Below are positions 34,852 to 45,107 of a stretch of 64,000 nucleotides of DNA, piece after piece. Origin of the DNA: Diaporthe sp. PMI_573 (lineage: Eukaryota; Ascomycota; Sordariomycetes; Diaporthales; Diaporthaceae); contig JAJTUP010000008.1 of assembly GCA_021399435.1 (NCBI GenBank), forward strand, positions 1,302,001-1,366,000, in the 5' to 3' direction. The position numbers were made by a program, and so were the translations under genes. The notes under the pieces are model-generated. The model searched no databases and was not told the DNA's origin. It worked only from the letters and a program-made list of their open reading frames with translations. Each line of letters opens with the position of its first letter. Positions within the stretch are counted from its first letter, which is position 1.

Positions 34852-37599
34852 ATGGCTCGTCTCTCTCTAATCACTCTCTCGGTTCTGGCCCTTTCCGCCT
34901 TGGTGGCAGGCCAAGCGACAATCCCCGATGGGATTGCTCTCGACGACGCGACTCGGAAGTATCTCGAGTCTTTATCGCCAGAGGATTTGGCGGCAATTTT
35001 GAAGGTCTACTCGGAAGCCACGATAGGCCAGGTCACCGCATCTCCCGAGTTGATTACCCGACAAGAGCTTTCTTTCTATGGCAAGAGTCCCGCTGTCTAC
35101 CCCAGCCGTAAGCGCGCTTATTTACTCTGTAAGACCGCAGAGCAAGTTGCGCTGATGATTAGTTGCATTATAGCCCAGGCAAAAGGTATCGGCACCTGGG
35201 CTGATGCCTATACTCAGGCAAAGACTCTAGTTGACCAGATGACGAATGAAGAAAAGTCTAATATCACGACGGGACTTTCCCCCTTGACTACTAGTTGCGG
35301 TGGCGAGGTAGCCGGTGTCCCCCGCCTCGGGTTTCCAGGAATGTGCCTCACGGACGGCCCGAATGGCCTTCACTCACAGGAGGCAGTTGCTGGATATGCA
35401 TCCGGAATCACTGTCGGGGCTTCTTGGAATAAGGACTTGGCTCTTGCTCGTGCGCAGAACATGGGGAGGGAAGCAAGACGCAAAGGGGGTTAGTAAATAC
35501 CGTTCCTCCACTGTGATTCCTACTGACCCTTGTTGAAGCTAGCAGCTTAATGGGACCAACCATGGGTCCGCTTGGGCGGGCAGTGGCAGGCGGTAGGAAC
35601 TGGGAGACTTTCTCTGTTGATCCGTATCTATGTGGAAAACTAGGCGAACAAACTGTCCTTGGTATTCAGGAGAGCGTTATCGCGACCGCCAAGCACTTTA
35701 TCGCCAACGAACAGGAAACGAACCGCAGTCCCAACATGTTCGGCTTCGGCAACGGATCGCTCTCTTCCAACATTGACGACAAGACTATGCACGAGTACTA
35801 CCTGTGGCCATTCCAGGACGCAGTGAGGGCTGGCGTCGGCTCTGTAATGTGCTCCTACCAACGTGTCAATGGATCCCATGCCTGCCAAAACAGCTGGACA
35901 CTGAACGGACTGTTGAAGACCGAGCTTGGGTTCCAGGGCAGCGTCGTTAGTGACTGGGGTGCGCAGTGGGCCGGGATTGCTAGTGCCGAGGCTGGCATGG
36001 ACTTGGTGATGCCTACGTCGCAACTGTGGGGACAAAACCTTACCATCGCCATTGAGAATGGAACCCTGGCACAGAGCCGGCTCAACGACATGGTTATACG
36101 GTAGCTATACCTCGTCCTATCTCCTGGAGCCTGCTCTAACAATTTCCCCAGCATCCTCGCCCCCTGGTTCAAATTCGCCAAATTCGACCCCGCGGTTCCG
36201 GGTAACACTCTGGGATTTCCCCCGGACCTCTCGAAGCCACACGAGGTGATCAGTTCGATTGACCCATCCCTGGAAGCTAAATCTGTTCTACTCCAGAGCG
36301 CCGTCGAAGGTGCCGTGCTCGTGAAGAACTTGAACAACACCCTACCCCTGAAGAAGCCCACGATCCTCTCTCTCTTCGGCTACGACGCTCACGCGCCACT
36401 GGTCAATTCGCAAACAGGCGCGAACAGCAAGTACGGTTTCGGATTCCAGAGTGTCAATCGAACAAGCGCAGAGGTTCTCGGTCTTTTTATTGGCATCGGT
36501 AAATGCCCTGCTGCAGCTACCCTTGGTACTTTGATCGGTGGTGGAGGGAGCGGGGCGCCAACTCCTCAATATATCAATTCGCCATTCGACGCATTCCAGC
36601 AGCGCGCATACGAGGATGGTACCTTCCTTTACTGGGATTTTGAGTCTGAGGATCCCTTCTACTCCAGTGCCGAATCTGATGCATGCCTCGTCTTTATCAA
36701 TGAATTCGCAGCGGAGGGCACGGACAGAGTCTCTCTGGCTGATGAATACTCGGACAACCTTGTCATAAACGTCGCCAACAAATGCCGTAATGTAAGACAT
36801 TTCTCGTGCTTAACAAACGCCAATCTCATTGAGCTCATAGCTAATATCCCTTTACCAGACTATTGTGTCCATTCATAACGCAGGGACGAGACTTGTGGAC
36901 CGATGGGTCGACCACCCAAATATTACAGCTGTCATATTTGCCCATCTGCCTGGCCAGGACGCAGGTCGCGCTCTTGTTGAGATCATGTATGGCGAGCAAG
37001 CCCCGTCCGGCAGACTACCCTATACTGTGGCCAAGAACGAATCCGACTACGGCGAGGATCTTCTATGGCCCGTTCGCCCAGATAACTCGTCCAACTACTA
37101 TACCCAGGCCAACTTTACCGAGGGTTCCTACATCGACTACCGCCGATTTGACGCTCTCGACATCGAACCACGCTTCGAATTCGGATTCGGCCTTACCTAT
37201 ACATCTTTCAACTACTCAGGGCTCCGCATCAACCGTACCACGGCCAACTCCTCTGTTTATCCACCCCCGGGTGAGATTGTAGAAGGCGGTATCGAATCAC
37301 TCTGGGACATCGTCGCCACCGTGACCGTTAGCGTATCGAACGTTGGAGAGGTTGCTGCCCCGGAAGTCCCTCAGTTGTACATCGGTATACCAGGTGCGCC
37401 AGCTAAGCAGCTACGTGGCTTCGAGAAGATCCCACTAGAGCCTGGCGAGAGCAAGGTTGTCAGCTTCCCGCTTACCAGACGTGATCTCAGTCAATGGGAT
37501 TCCGAATTAGAGAGCTGGTACCTTCAGAGAGGAGTGTACAAAGTGTACGTTGGTGCGAGCAGCCGAGATATCAAGCTGTTTGGTAATGTAACGTTCTAA
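34852..37599 (+). CDS. Secreted GH3 beta-glucosidase
   Basis: Five exons: 34852-35107, 35174-35488, 35539-36100, 36152-36791, 36859-37599; 837 residues. Signal peptide [20 protein letters not shown]. The TIM-barrel domain carries [31 protein letters not shown] and KHFIANEQE, with the nucleophile Asp in [11 protein letters not shown]. The second domain has the acid/base region [10 protein letters not shown] and [11 protein letters not shown]; the C-terminal fibronectin III-like domain includes [19 protein letters not shown]. Hydrolyses beta-glucosides such as cellobiose outside the cell. All introns keep frame and no stops interrupt it, unlike the fragment just upstream. Repeat R1 begins 82 bp after the stop. 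Confidence 0.94.
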
Positions 37600-38143
37600 G
37601 GACTTGGGGCGGTAAAGGACTTGGGGTGGTAAAGTTATAATATTGATCCAACTACTTTTCATCGTGTATTAATAAGATATGGCTTCGGCCACACTATGGT
37701 TTTTTATCAACTGTTTATTGGTCTATCTGCTGTCTGCTCAGCCTTCCGACTGCTCTTCAGCCCTAAGCTCGTGTACAAGGTCAATAATGGCTTTAATGTC
37801 TGCTTATAGTCCTCCTTTGACGGCACCTTAAACTTTCCCTATGGCCTTGTGCCTTTTAATATCCCTTCTACCTATTAAAACACGTTAGATTAATTGTCAA
37901 CAACAAACCAATATATCTAGACTAGAATAAGGCAGGTTTAAGATTTAAGCCCTACTATTTAAGCTTTAGATAGGCCATCTTTATAGGTTTGGCTGTGAAC
38001 AACTTAGAGCTGCGTAGGCTGCCGGACTTTGTCGCGTAATTACTCGGAGCGGCATTAAGATTGTTGGCTATTGGGGACGGATCATATGGTAGTTACTTCA
38101 TCGTTGAGCAAAAAAAGGAAAAGAATCCACAGCGTACTCTTAT
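37600..38143. other. Repeat-bearing AT-rich spacer
   Basis: Contains the R1 copy at 37681-37795 and further AT-rich sequence with no coding signal. Confidence 0.5.
37681..37795 (+). repeat. Dispersed repeat R1 fragment
   Basis: Starts GGCTTCGGCCACACTATGG and matches 18574-18690 through the TTATTGGTCTATCTGCTGTCT block. This copy keeps CTGCTC where the 18.6-kb copy has CTACTC, i.e. it is the less mutated one. Confidence 0.75.
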
Positions 38144-38545
38144 GACATCTTTGGTCCCGTATACCAGATTGAGGAAATGCTCTTCTGGCAGACGAGGCTG
38201 TTTCTGTACCTGATTCTGGAAGAAATCGGGCAGGGCTGGCCGGTGTTACTCCGTGTAGGCACGGTCGTTCAAAAGACGCTTCATGTCAGCGCCGGTGACT
38301 GTTGCGTATTGCCGCTTCGTTGCTTCGCTGATGCTGGCCATGCATGCTATGTCGCCCTTGTCAATGGAGACAGAGGCCCAGATGCCGGCGCAGTAGTCTT
38401 TCCCTGCGCCGGGCTCGCCCGTGACAAGGGCGACCATGTTCACACGGCGGCCCCTGACATCATCGGCCTCCATGCCTACGTCCCGGAGTACCTTGCCGCC
38501 TGGGGTACCTCTCTCCTAGAGTACCCTCCAGTCGTGTCCAGGATG
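38144..38545 (-). pseudogene. P-loop kinase-like pseudogene (phosphomevalonate-kinase-like)
   Basis: The minus strand reads THPGHDWRVL, a TAG, ERGTPGGKVLRDVGMEADD, VALVTGEPGAGKDYCA (Walker A), ISEATKRQYATVTGAD, RLLNDRAYTE, a TAA, then HRPALPDFFQNQVQK and LPEEHFLNLVYG. The pattern GKDY..., SxxxKxxYAxxxGxD, LLxxxxYxE resembles the animal-type phosphomevalonate kinase / P-loop kinase family, which has relatives in filamentous fungi. Both internal stops can be explained as CAG/CAA to TAG/TAA. The ends fade into repeat sequence. Relic; the exact family is uncertain. Confidence 0.6.
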
Positions 38546-39047
38546 CGTGTTTTGACCAAGTACTACTCGAGAACATTTGACCATGTTTTGGCAAAGCCTG
38601 GCTCCTCGACTTCTTCACAAGGCGTTTAGTTTCAACTAAGTAGAAGGACTCAGGCAAGGACGGCCAATTCGTTCCTCAAGCGCTGGTACCGCACAGCAAG
38701 AGTTGCCTTGGACGGCATCGGGGCGGGAATTTAAACAGTAGCTCAACTAGACGCCATTGAATGACTTTGGACAAATTTGATGATCAATTGCACCTTGGGA
38801 CTCTCAGGAGTGAATCAGGTTATATCCGGGAAACATTGGTGTGGGTTAGCGGCAGTATCGATTAAGCGTGACAGACTTCGATTTACGACCTGTGATCGAT
38901 CTTTGGCTGATGTCGAAACCTCAATGAAATTCTCATTAGTGTAACCGCACATACGCGTTCTGCCCACACGGACGTCGAGGTGTTCGAGGGCTTTCTCGAG
39001 AGGCTGCTGCCTTTCTGTGGTAGACATCCCGGCCGAGATACGTCATC
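38546..39047. other. Spacer without recognised gene
   Basis: About 500 bp between the kinase relic and the transposase relic; nothing identified. It may include the unrecognisable 5' part of the mariner element. Confidence 0.4.
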
Positions 39048-39345
39048 TTTATGGATAACGCCTCATTTCATTTCTTCTCTTCAAGAGTCAAGGATTTATT
39101 AACGCGGGCCGGAGTGATTATTGAATATCAAGTCCCATACTCACCAGATTTGAGCCTGATCGAGTACTAGTTCGGCTCAGTAAAGAACCGTATTAGGAAG
39201 AGTTCCCTAGAGGATGCAGATCTTATCTAAGCAGACTTTAAATCTTATCTCCAAATGCAGGTTAGGGTTGTGGGAGAGGATAAGAAGATAGCTAGGGGGT
39301 ACTTTAGAATAGCATAGATTGAGATTAAGCCTTAGGTAATAATGT
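39048..39345 (+). mobile_element. Tc1/mariner transposase remnant (DDE C-terminal part)
   Basis: The plus strand reads FMDNASFHFFSSRVKDLL, VPYSPDLSLIEY, TAG, FGSVKNRIRKSSLEDADLI, TAA, ADFKSYLQMQVRVVG and ARGYFRIA. DNASFH holds the second catalytic Asp and the PYSPDLxxIEY block the third acidic residue of DDE_3 (Tc1/mariner/IS630) transposases. Stops occupy Gln/Trp positions. It runs directly into an R3-like terminus at 39331-39464, which marks the 3' end of the element. Confidence 0.82.
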
Positions 39346-39464
39346 AAAAGTATAAAGTTAGGGTCTTAAAATAATTTAAAAAATTAACTTATGGCTATTA
39401 AACTTATCTTTTAAGCAATATATTATATAGGTATATAGCCGAAATTAAGCGTTTCTATTTAATA
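39331..39464 (+). repeat. Repeat R3 terminal part, copy D (heavily mutated)
   Basis: Aligns with the right 150 bp of R3: AAGTTAGGGTCTTA, AAAAAATT, TTAACTTATGGCTATTAAACTTATCT (R3: CGACTCACGGCCACCAAACTCATCT with C to T / G to A changes) and GCGTTTCTATTTAATA at the end. The nearly complete loss of CpA and TpG here contrasts with copies A and C. Confidence 0.7.
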
Positions 39465-39550
39465 TATATAGCTAATAATTTATATTTAATTATAATTACG
39501 TTATCTCTATATACATTATGTTTAATTTGTTACTCTTTAGTAGTTGTTTC

Positions 39551-40084
39551 TGTTAAACGGAAACGCTTGTGTGGGCGCTGCACGTAAGGGGTTACCCTAG
39601 ACTTCACGTAGGGAGTTACCCTAGACTTGGCACTTTTTCGGCTAAGTGCCTATGTGGCGTGCGCGCCGGCAGATGAGTTTGGTGGCCGTGAGCCGATTTT
39701 TTGGGCTATTGTAAGACCCTAACTTCGAACCTCTGCATTCCCCTTATTTCTTACCTAAAAAGCATGTAACCTAGTTTATTAGATAGCCTGATTTCTGAAG
39801 ATTATCTGTATTTAGTTTGGTTACTATCAGGGTTAGGGTTGGCTAGTTATTCATGGCTGAAGAGAGTGGGTCTGGGGGCCGAATTTTCCGGCCTCCCTAT
39901 CTGCGCACCAGAGCCAACCACAGCGTGCCCAGGGTTGAGACGATGTCGGAGGGACTGTGAGGAGGGCTGACAGAAGCCCACTCAAATTCAATGCAAAGTT
40001 GTCCAAACCATTCTCAAGCGTCCCAACAAGACCTCAGTGCACCCTACTGCTACCTGACTCCCATTCGATCCATCCAACCTTCAG
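39551..40084 (-). repeat. Repeat R3 copy C (534 bp, inverted relative to A)
   Basis: Reverse complement of 18809-19341 with only scattered differences by eye: TGTTAAACGGAAACGC at the left, CGTGCGCGCCGGCAG in the middle, CCTCCCTATCTGCGCACC and CCATCCAACCTTCAG at the right. With copy A it brackets a 20-kb segment as a long inverted pair. Confidence 0.87.
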
Positions 40085-40781
40085 AGTTTCTATCTTAGAG
40101 AGCTAATTTTATTATCTAAAAAGTAGGTGCCTTAGGTAGGCTCTTTAATAAAGTGCGGTTTATAGTAGACCGTTATTTCCTAGGGTCTTATCACTGTATT
40201 ATTACATCTGACAGCTATACTTACATAATGCTTGGTACTTGCTAACATAGGTGTAGGTAGACTCCCTGCCTAGAATGGGTGGGGAGTCTATGCCAAATTA
40301 TGTGGGCTCACAGAGGTCTGTGTTTCAGAGATAACTGGAAACAACGTGACTCGACAACCGGCCGTTGTGGTACCCGAGGGGTCCGAGTCCCGAGCTCTCC
40401 CTCATGTTGAGACCGGGGGGGGCTGAATTGCTGACAATACCATTATTAATACAACAAAATAATGAATAATGCGGACCACCATTTGGACATCACCGGCCTG
40501 CGACTGGGTACCCCAATTGCTAGCAGCCTTGCTCAGCTAACTTATGTTACATCTCCGGGTGATGATTCGCAGGCAGGTGTTTCACCGCTCAAAGGCCGAG
40601 TGCATGAGCGTCATTGATACTTTGGCCGTCATCTATAAGAACCCGCTGCCGGAAGCAGAAAGCAAATGGCAGAGCAGTTCAATCATCCAGAAATTTCGCT
40701 CCCATCTCGCTCATCTGTGAATTTTTTTCCAAGTCCCGACGAGTTGATTCTGCCCCTAAAAAAATTCTCACTCGAACCAAC
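40085..40781. other. Spacer with repeat R4, then GST promoter
   Basis: 40104-40170 is the plus-strand copy of R4 (partner 28383-28455). A GGGGGG run occurs near 40415. The last 150 bp are presumably the promoter and 5' UTR of the GST gene. Confidence 0.5.
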
Positions 40782-41628
40782 ATGTCCAAGCCAATAATTG
40801 TTCACAGTGGGCTCAATCGTCAACACGATCTTAAGAGCATGATGCACTGACAAGTCCTAGCTCACGGGGGTCCCAACCCATGGAAGGTGGTTATTGTGCT
40901 TGAAGAACTCGGCGTGCCTTATGAGTGTGTGAGTAGAATTTGCAGACCCATCAAATCCTCTCACCTCGGTGCCATTCTGACACACCATGGCACAGCGGCT
41001 CGTGGCCGATGTAAAGGGCGAGGCTTACACTAAGATCAACCCGAATGGACGAACCCCGGCTATTGAAGACCCGAATACCGGCATCACCCTGTGGGAGTCT
41101 GGTGCTATTCTTGAGTACCTTGTCGACACATATGACAAGGATCACAAAATTAGCTACGCCTCTTTCCCCGAGAAGTACCACACCAAGCAGTACCTACATT
41201 TCCAAATGTCTGGTCAAGGTCCGTACTTTGGTCAAACTACCTGGTTCCGCCACTTCCACCCGGAGAAGGTCGAAAGCGCCAAGAAAAGATATGACGAGCA
41301 GCTCGTCCGAGTCGTTGGCGTCCTCGATAATATTCTGGCAGGGAAGCAGTACCTGGTCGGAGACAAGCCGTGAGTGTTGCCATTACCTCCATGTGTGCTC
41401 ATGAAATATCTTTCTTCGCTGACACCAATTAGTACGTATGCTGACTTTGCTTTTGTCACTTGGGACAATGCGATAGCTTGGATCTTCGGCGAAGAGGCGG
41501 CGCAGATAGTTCCCGAGGACAAGTATCCAAACTTCTTCGCATGGCACAAGCGTCTGGTAGCTCGACCATCGGTCCAGACTGCCATAGCAGAGCAGGGGAA
41601 GGCCCGGGCTCAGGCTTATAAGAAGTGA
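40782..41628 (+). CDS. Glutathione S-transferase (URE2-like fungal class)
   Basis: Four exons, 40782-40806 (25 bp), 40861-40928, 40996-41369, 41433-41628; 220 residues. The tiny first exon encodes MSKPIIVH and splices into THGGPNPWKVVIVLEELGVPYE. The thioredoxin-fold N-terminal domain contains KINPNGRTPAIEDPNTG (cis-Pro) and the glutathione-binding LWESGAILEYLVDTYD; the helical C-terminal domain has the N-capping region TYADFAFVTWDNA. Conjugates glutathione to electrophiles in the cytosol. Intron 2 has donor GTGAGT and acceptor CACAG; the domain is slightly shorter than usual at this junction (YECRLVADVKGEAY), so the acceptor may be a few codons off. Confidence 0.9.
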
Positions 41629-43091
41629 TCTTGCAACATGTGCGGACGCATGGAACTGATTTGGAAGACGGTATTGGATCATTACGCGCCAGACTCCTAG
41701 AAGCGACAGTAGGGAACCGTTGTGGCAGAATCGCAATTTCACAAGCAATTCTCAAATACTTGGTGTGATCAGCTCCTGGATTTGCGCGCGATATCGTCCG
41801 GTACAAAGCTCATGTCTTATTGAACTCGTATGCAAGTACTAAACGGAATAACTGCAGCGGATGCAGCTACCAGCCATGACCAAAGTTCAGCCCGACCTCT
41901 TCACGGCGGCCAACTTGGAATTCACACCCTTCTAGGAACAAGCCCCGTTATCTTCAGCACTGTTCAAACATTAGAGAGATCACCAAGGGGCACTTAGCGG
42001 AATCAGGTTTAGAGCTCAACGGTTATACTGGAGAGGACGCAAAAATCATACTCGTCAGTGAGTCCAAGAAGGCTGAGTAAGGACATTTAAGAGTAGCGCG
42101 CATCGATTCGGGCCCCCCCCCCACAATGCCATATTGTGTGAGGTTCAATTTCATCACCATGCGTCCCAGTCTTGTTTTCGAACATATCTCTGAATAAGTA
42201 TGGCAGGCTCATGTAATTCTGGGGGATATGCAGGAACAGAATACGTTGTTGTTTAATACTGTACAATAGCCAGTGAGCTGTCTGATATGGCGAATGGGAA
42301 TGTTGGCCCAAAAGGGTGACCATTCTCAAAGGCTTTGCAGGGAAAGTTGTATATGATGGAGTAGAGAAGAGAGGACCACCACAACCACGGTCGCATCTGT
42401 GTAGATTAACATGACTGGATGGGACCTTCTGAGTTTGAATTGTTTTGACGGGCTGTGCAGGTGCAAGATGGCCGGCTTACTGAGAACACACATACGCTAG
42501 ATATCTAGAGATAGCTGGCTCAATTTTATACTGTTTTGGGGTACGTCAATGTGAAATGGGTTCATGTATGCTTTGCTACGCCAATCTTGAGATCGATCTT
42601 AACAGCGTCAGAAAGATAAATGATCTGTAACACGTTTCCTGACTAGAGATGTTGAGTCCGTGCATGATATTGGACTGAATGACAGATTATTATTGATATT
42701 GCTCTTCATCACATCTTTTCCCGGTGACGAATTCACGTGAAATAGAATTCTCATTTGTCTAGCTCTGTTTATTGCTCTGTTTATTGCTCTGTAGCAAGAA
42801 CAAGGTCAAGTACGCTGCTACCATGTTGGGTGACACAAGAATAGAGCTATATTCCACATTTGTCATAAAAAGGCGAAATTCAGTTTATATAATATATCAC
42901 ATGTTTCTACCAAGGACCCGTCTCATACAACCTCGTGACGAAAAGAATCATGTGTTGCTCAAAGAGACAACCTTGATAGCTAGATCCTGGGATCAGAATT
43001 TGCATCTACATTGAGTCACTCCAAGACGAATTCATTCGGAAGACTAGCTCACGCGACATGGCTTGCTCACTCGACATAGACCAAACTCTAT
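41629..43091. other. Intergenic region
   Basis: About 1.45 kb between convergent genes. Contains a C run (about 42112-42122) and a TTTATTGCTCTG direct repeat at 42767-42791. No gene recognised. Confidence 0.45.
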
Positions 43092-43760
43092 TCAGTCACT
43101 GCAGGTAAGTGAGTCACAGTCTGGACAGATTGGAATATCGATCTCCTGTCCGACCTCCAGCGTGGCAGGGTCGACACAGGGATTCACAGCCCGGATTGCA
43201 TCAACTGTGACGTTGTACTGCTGACCAATGATGAAGAAAGTGTCGCCAGCCTGAATCTCATATACAGGGTCCGCCCCCTCATCTTCTGGCACACATGGTC
43301 TCGATCCCGGTGGTGTGATGCAGCTGTCGTTGTCTGGATCACAGAGGTCGGTCGGGACCGTTAGGACCTGGCCTGCCACAATGAAGTTTGGGTTGTCGAT
43401 ACCACTCGCGGCTGCAATATCACACACACCGCTGTCGAATGTTGCTGCAATCATCTCAAGAGAGTCTCCAGGGACCACGGTGTAGGCTGTCACTGAGCCG
43501 TCGGTGCAATTCGTGCTCTGTCTCGTAGACAAAGTGCTTGGGAGGTTGTCTCGCGAGATACCCAAAGCGCCGAGGTTGATTACGTTCCATGAGCATGAGG
43601 GAGTGACTCCAATGGAAGAGTCGTTGAAGTGGAAGAAGACGTTGCGAGCCTCGCAACTTGATCGTTGGTAGACAAGATGTGACTCTCCCGTTGTTTGCAT
43701 GCTGGAGGCTGTCGCTGTACCCAGCAGGCTGGCGAAGAGAATTCCGTAGAGTAATTGCAT
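43092..43760 (-). CDS. Secreted protein with two LysM domains (LysM effector-like)
   Basis: Single exon, 222 residues from the ATG complementary to 43758-43760 (MQLLYGILFASLLGTATA, signal peptide). An upstream ATG at 43844 would bury the signal peptide. LysM 1 starts YTVVPGDSLEMIAATF and includes NPNFIVAGQVLTVP; LysM 2 starts YEIQAGDTFFIIGQQY with NPCVDPATLEVGQEIDIP. Cysteines are paired around each domain (CDI, CDPDNDSC, CPDCDSLTC). LysM domains bind chitin oligomers; secreted fungal proteins of this build usually shield hyphae or sequester chitin fragments from host or competitor detection, or remodel the own wall. No enzyme domain is present. It is a lone gene with more than 1 kb of spacer on each side. 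Confidence 0.9.
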   Translation of the reverse strand: MQLLYGILFASLLGTATASSMQTTGESHLVYQRSSCEARNVFFHFNDSSIGVTPSCSWNVINLGALGISRDNLPSTLSTRQSTNCTDGSVTAYTVVPGDSLEMIAATFDSGVCDIAAASGIDNPNFIVAGQVLTVPTDLCDPDNDSCITPPGSRPCVPEDEGADPVYEIQAGDTFFIIGQQYNVTVDAIRAVNPCVDPATLEVGQEIDIPICPDCDSLTCSD

Positions 43761-45107
43761 ACTTTTGTCGCGAGATGGAAATCCGTGGTTGGTGTCAACG
43801 AAAGCCTTCAGTAAGAGAAGACGAAGAATGTGAGTTGGATTCACTGCCTACTAATCGTAATTCTGGACTGTGTGGAAGAACCTCTTCTTTTATTTGATAC
43901 AATTACCCATAGCGCCTTGTCAAAGCGTCATACGACGCGTTATGTTTCTCTGATGGACAGTCTTAACTCATGTCCCAAGGCTCTTGTGAATTTAATTTCT
44001 AACTCTAACAGCTTTTACTCATTTGGATTTACTGCACACCGTGAGGAAATGAACTGAGCTGGGCGTTGGCAGCTTCATGCTTGGGTGGTGTGCGTAAGTT
44101 TTCCGGGCGAACCTTGTTCTCCACGTACAACGGAGAAATTGGAGATGTCGAACATGGAAGGAGCCACGCATCTGAGCATGTTTATAAGAGTAGCTTTTCG
44201 TAAATCGAAGTTACGGTCCTGTATTGAACACAAAGGAGATTAGAGCCGTCTTTAGCAGGTCTTGGTAACACTGTTGAGCCGCTACGGTGGCGGAGTGCAT
44301 CAGTTGACCAAACACTCGCGTGTCCTGGAAAGCGGCGCCTGTAAATTCGCGGATCACTCGGTGGTTTCTTTTTCATGCCACGGGAACAATTTGATAATCT
44401 AGGCGGCCATCGTGTGCGGCCGCGGACCGTTCGAGGTCGGGACTGTGCTGACCTTGGAAAGGTTGACGGATCGCCATCATCGTGTGGTGCTCGGGCTGAT
44501 TCGTTTGCCCAGGTGGGCTTCCTTCTTTTGTATCGCACCAGCTACTTGATTGCCGGCCAATTTGAGAGGCTCCTGCGAGCTCACTCTTCTTCCTAGGAGG
44601 GAATAAGGTGAATGAATGGTGTCAATCGCTTCGGTCATCTCAACGGTCCTCGGCAGGGCTTTCTGCACTTGTACCAAGCCGTAATCACTCTTGTGATTTC
44701 TTACAACTGTAATTCCAAACCGTGAATCATTGAGAGGAAGATTAAGTAGCAACTTGACTCGTCCTCGTAGAAGAGACGCAATTGCTTCAAATAAGGGCCA
44801 TCAAGATGCAGTTCCCATCTGGAGGATCCAGCCTCTTGTACTCTTATTAACTTCAAGTTCGCTTTCGTATATAGTCGGGAATGAACACTTGTTTTCGTCT
44901 GTCTTTCTTCTGTTCGACCACCGACTGGCAAAGCTGCTTGTGTAGATAATGTTGCCTAGCATCCACCAACAGGCCAAAGTACTGGGCCAACCGCCGGTAA
45001 TCGGCAGGTCCTGCCTGAGAGTGGCACAGCAGCGCTGTAGTTACTAGCAACCCCTCAAAACAGAATTGAAGCCGCCTCCTTAATTCCACACACACGACTT
45101 GATTACA
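43761..45107. other. Divergent intergenic region, LysM gene / MFS transporter
   Basis: About 1.35 kb with no supported gene; short overlapping open frames on both strands lack motifs. Confidence 0.45.
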
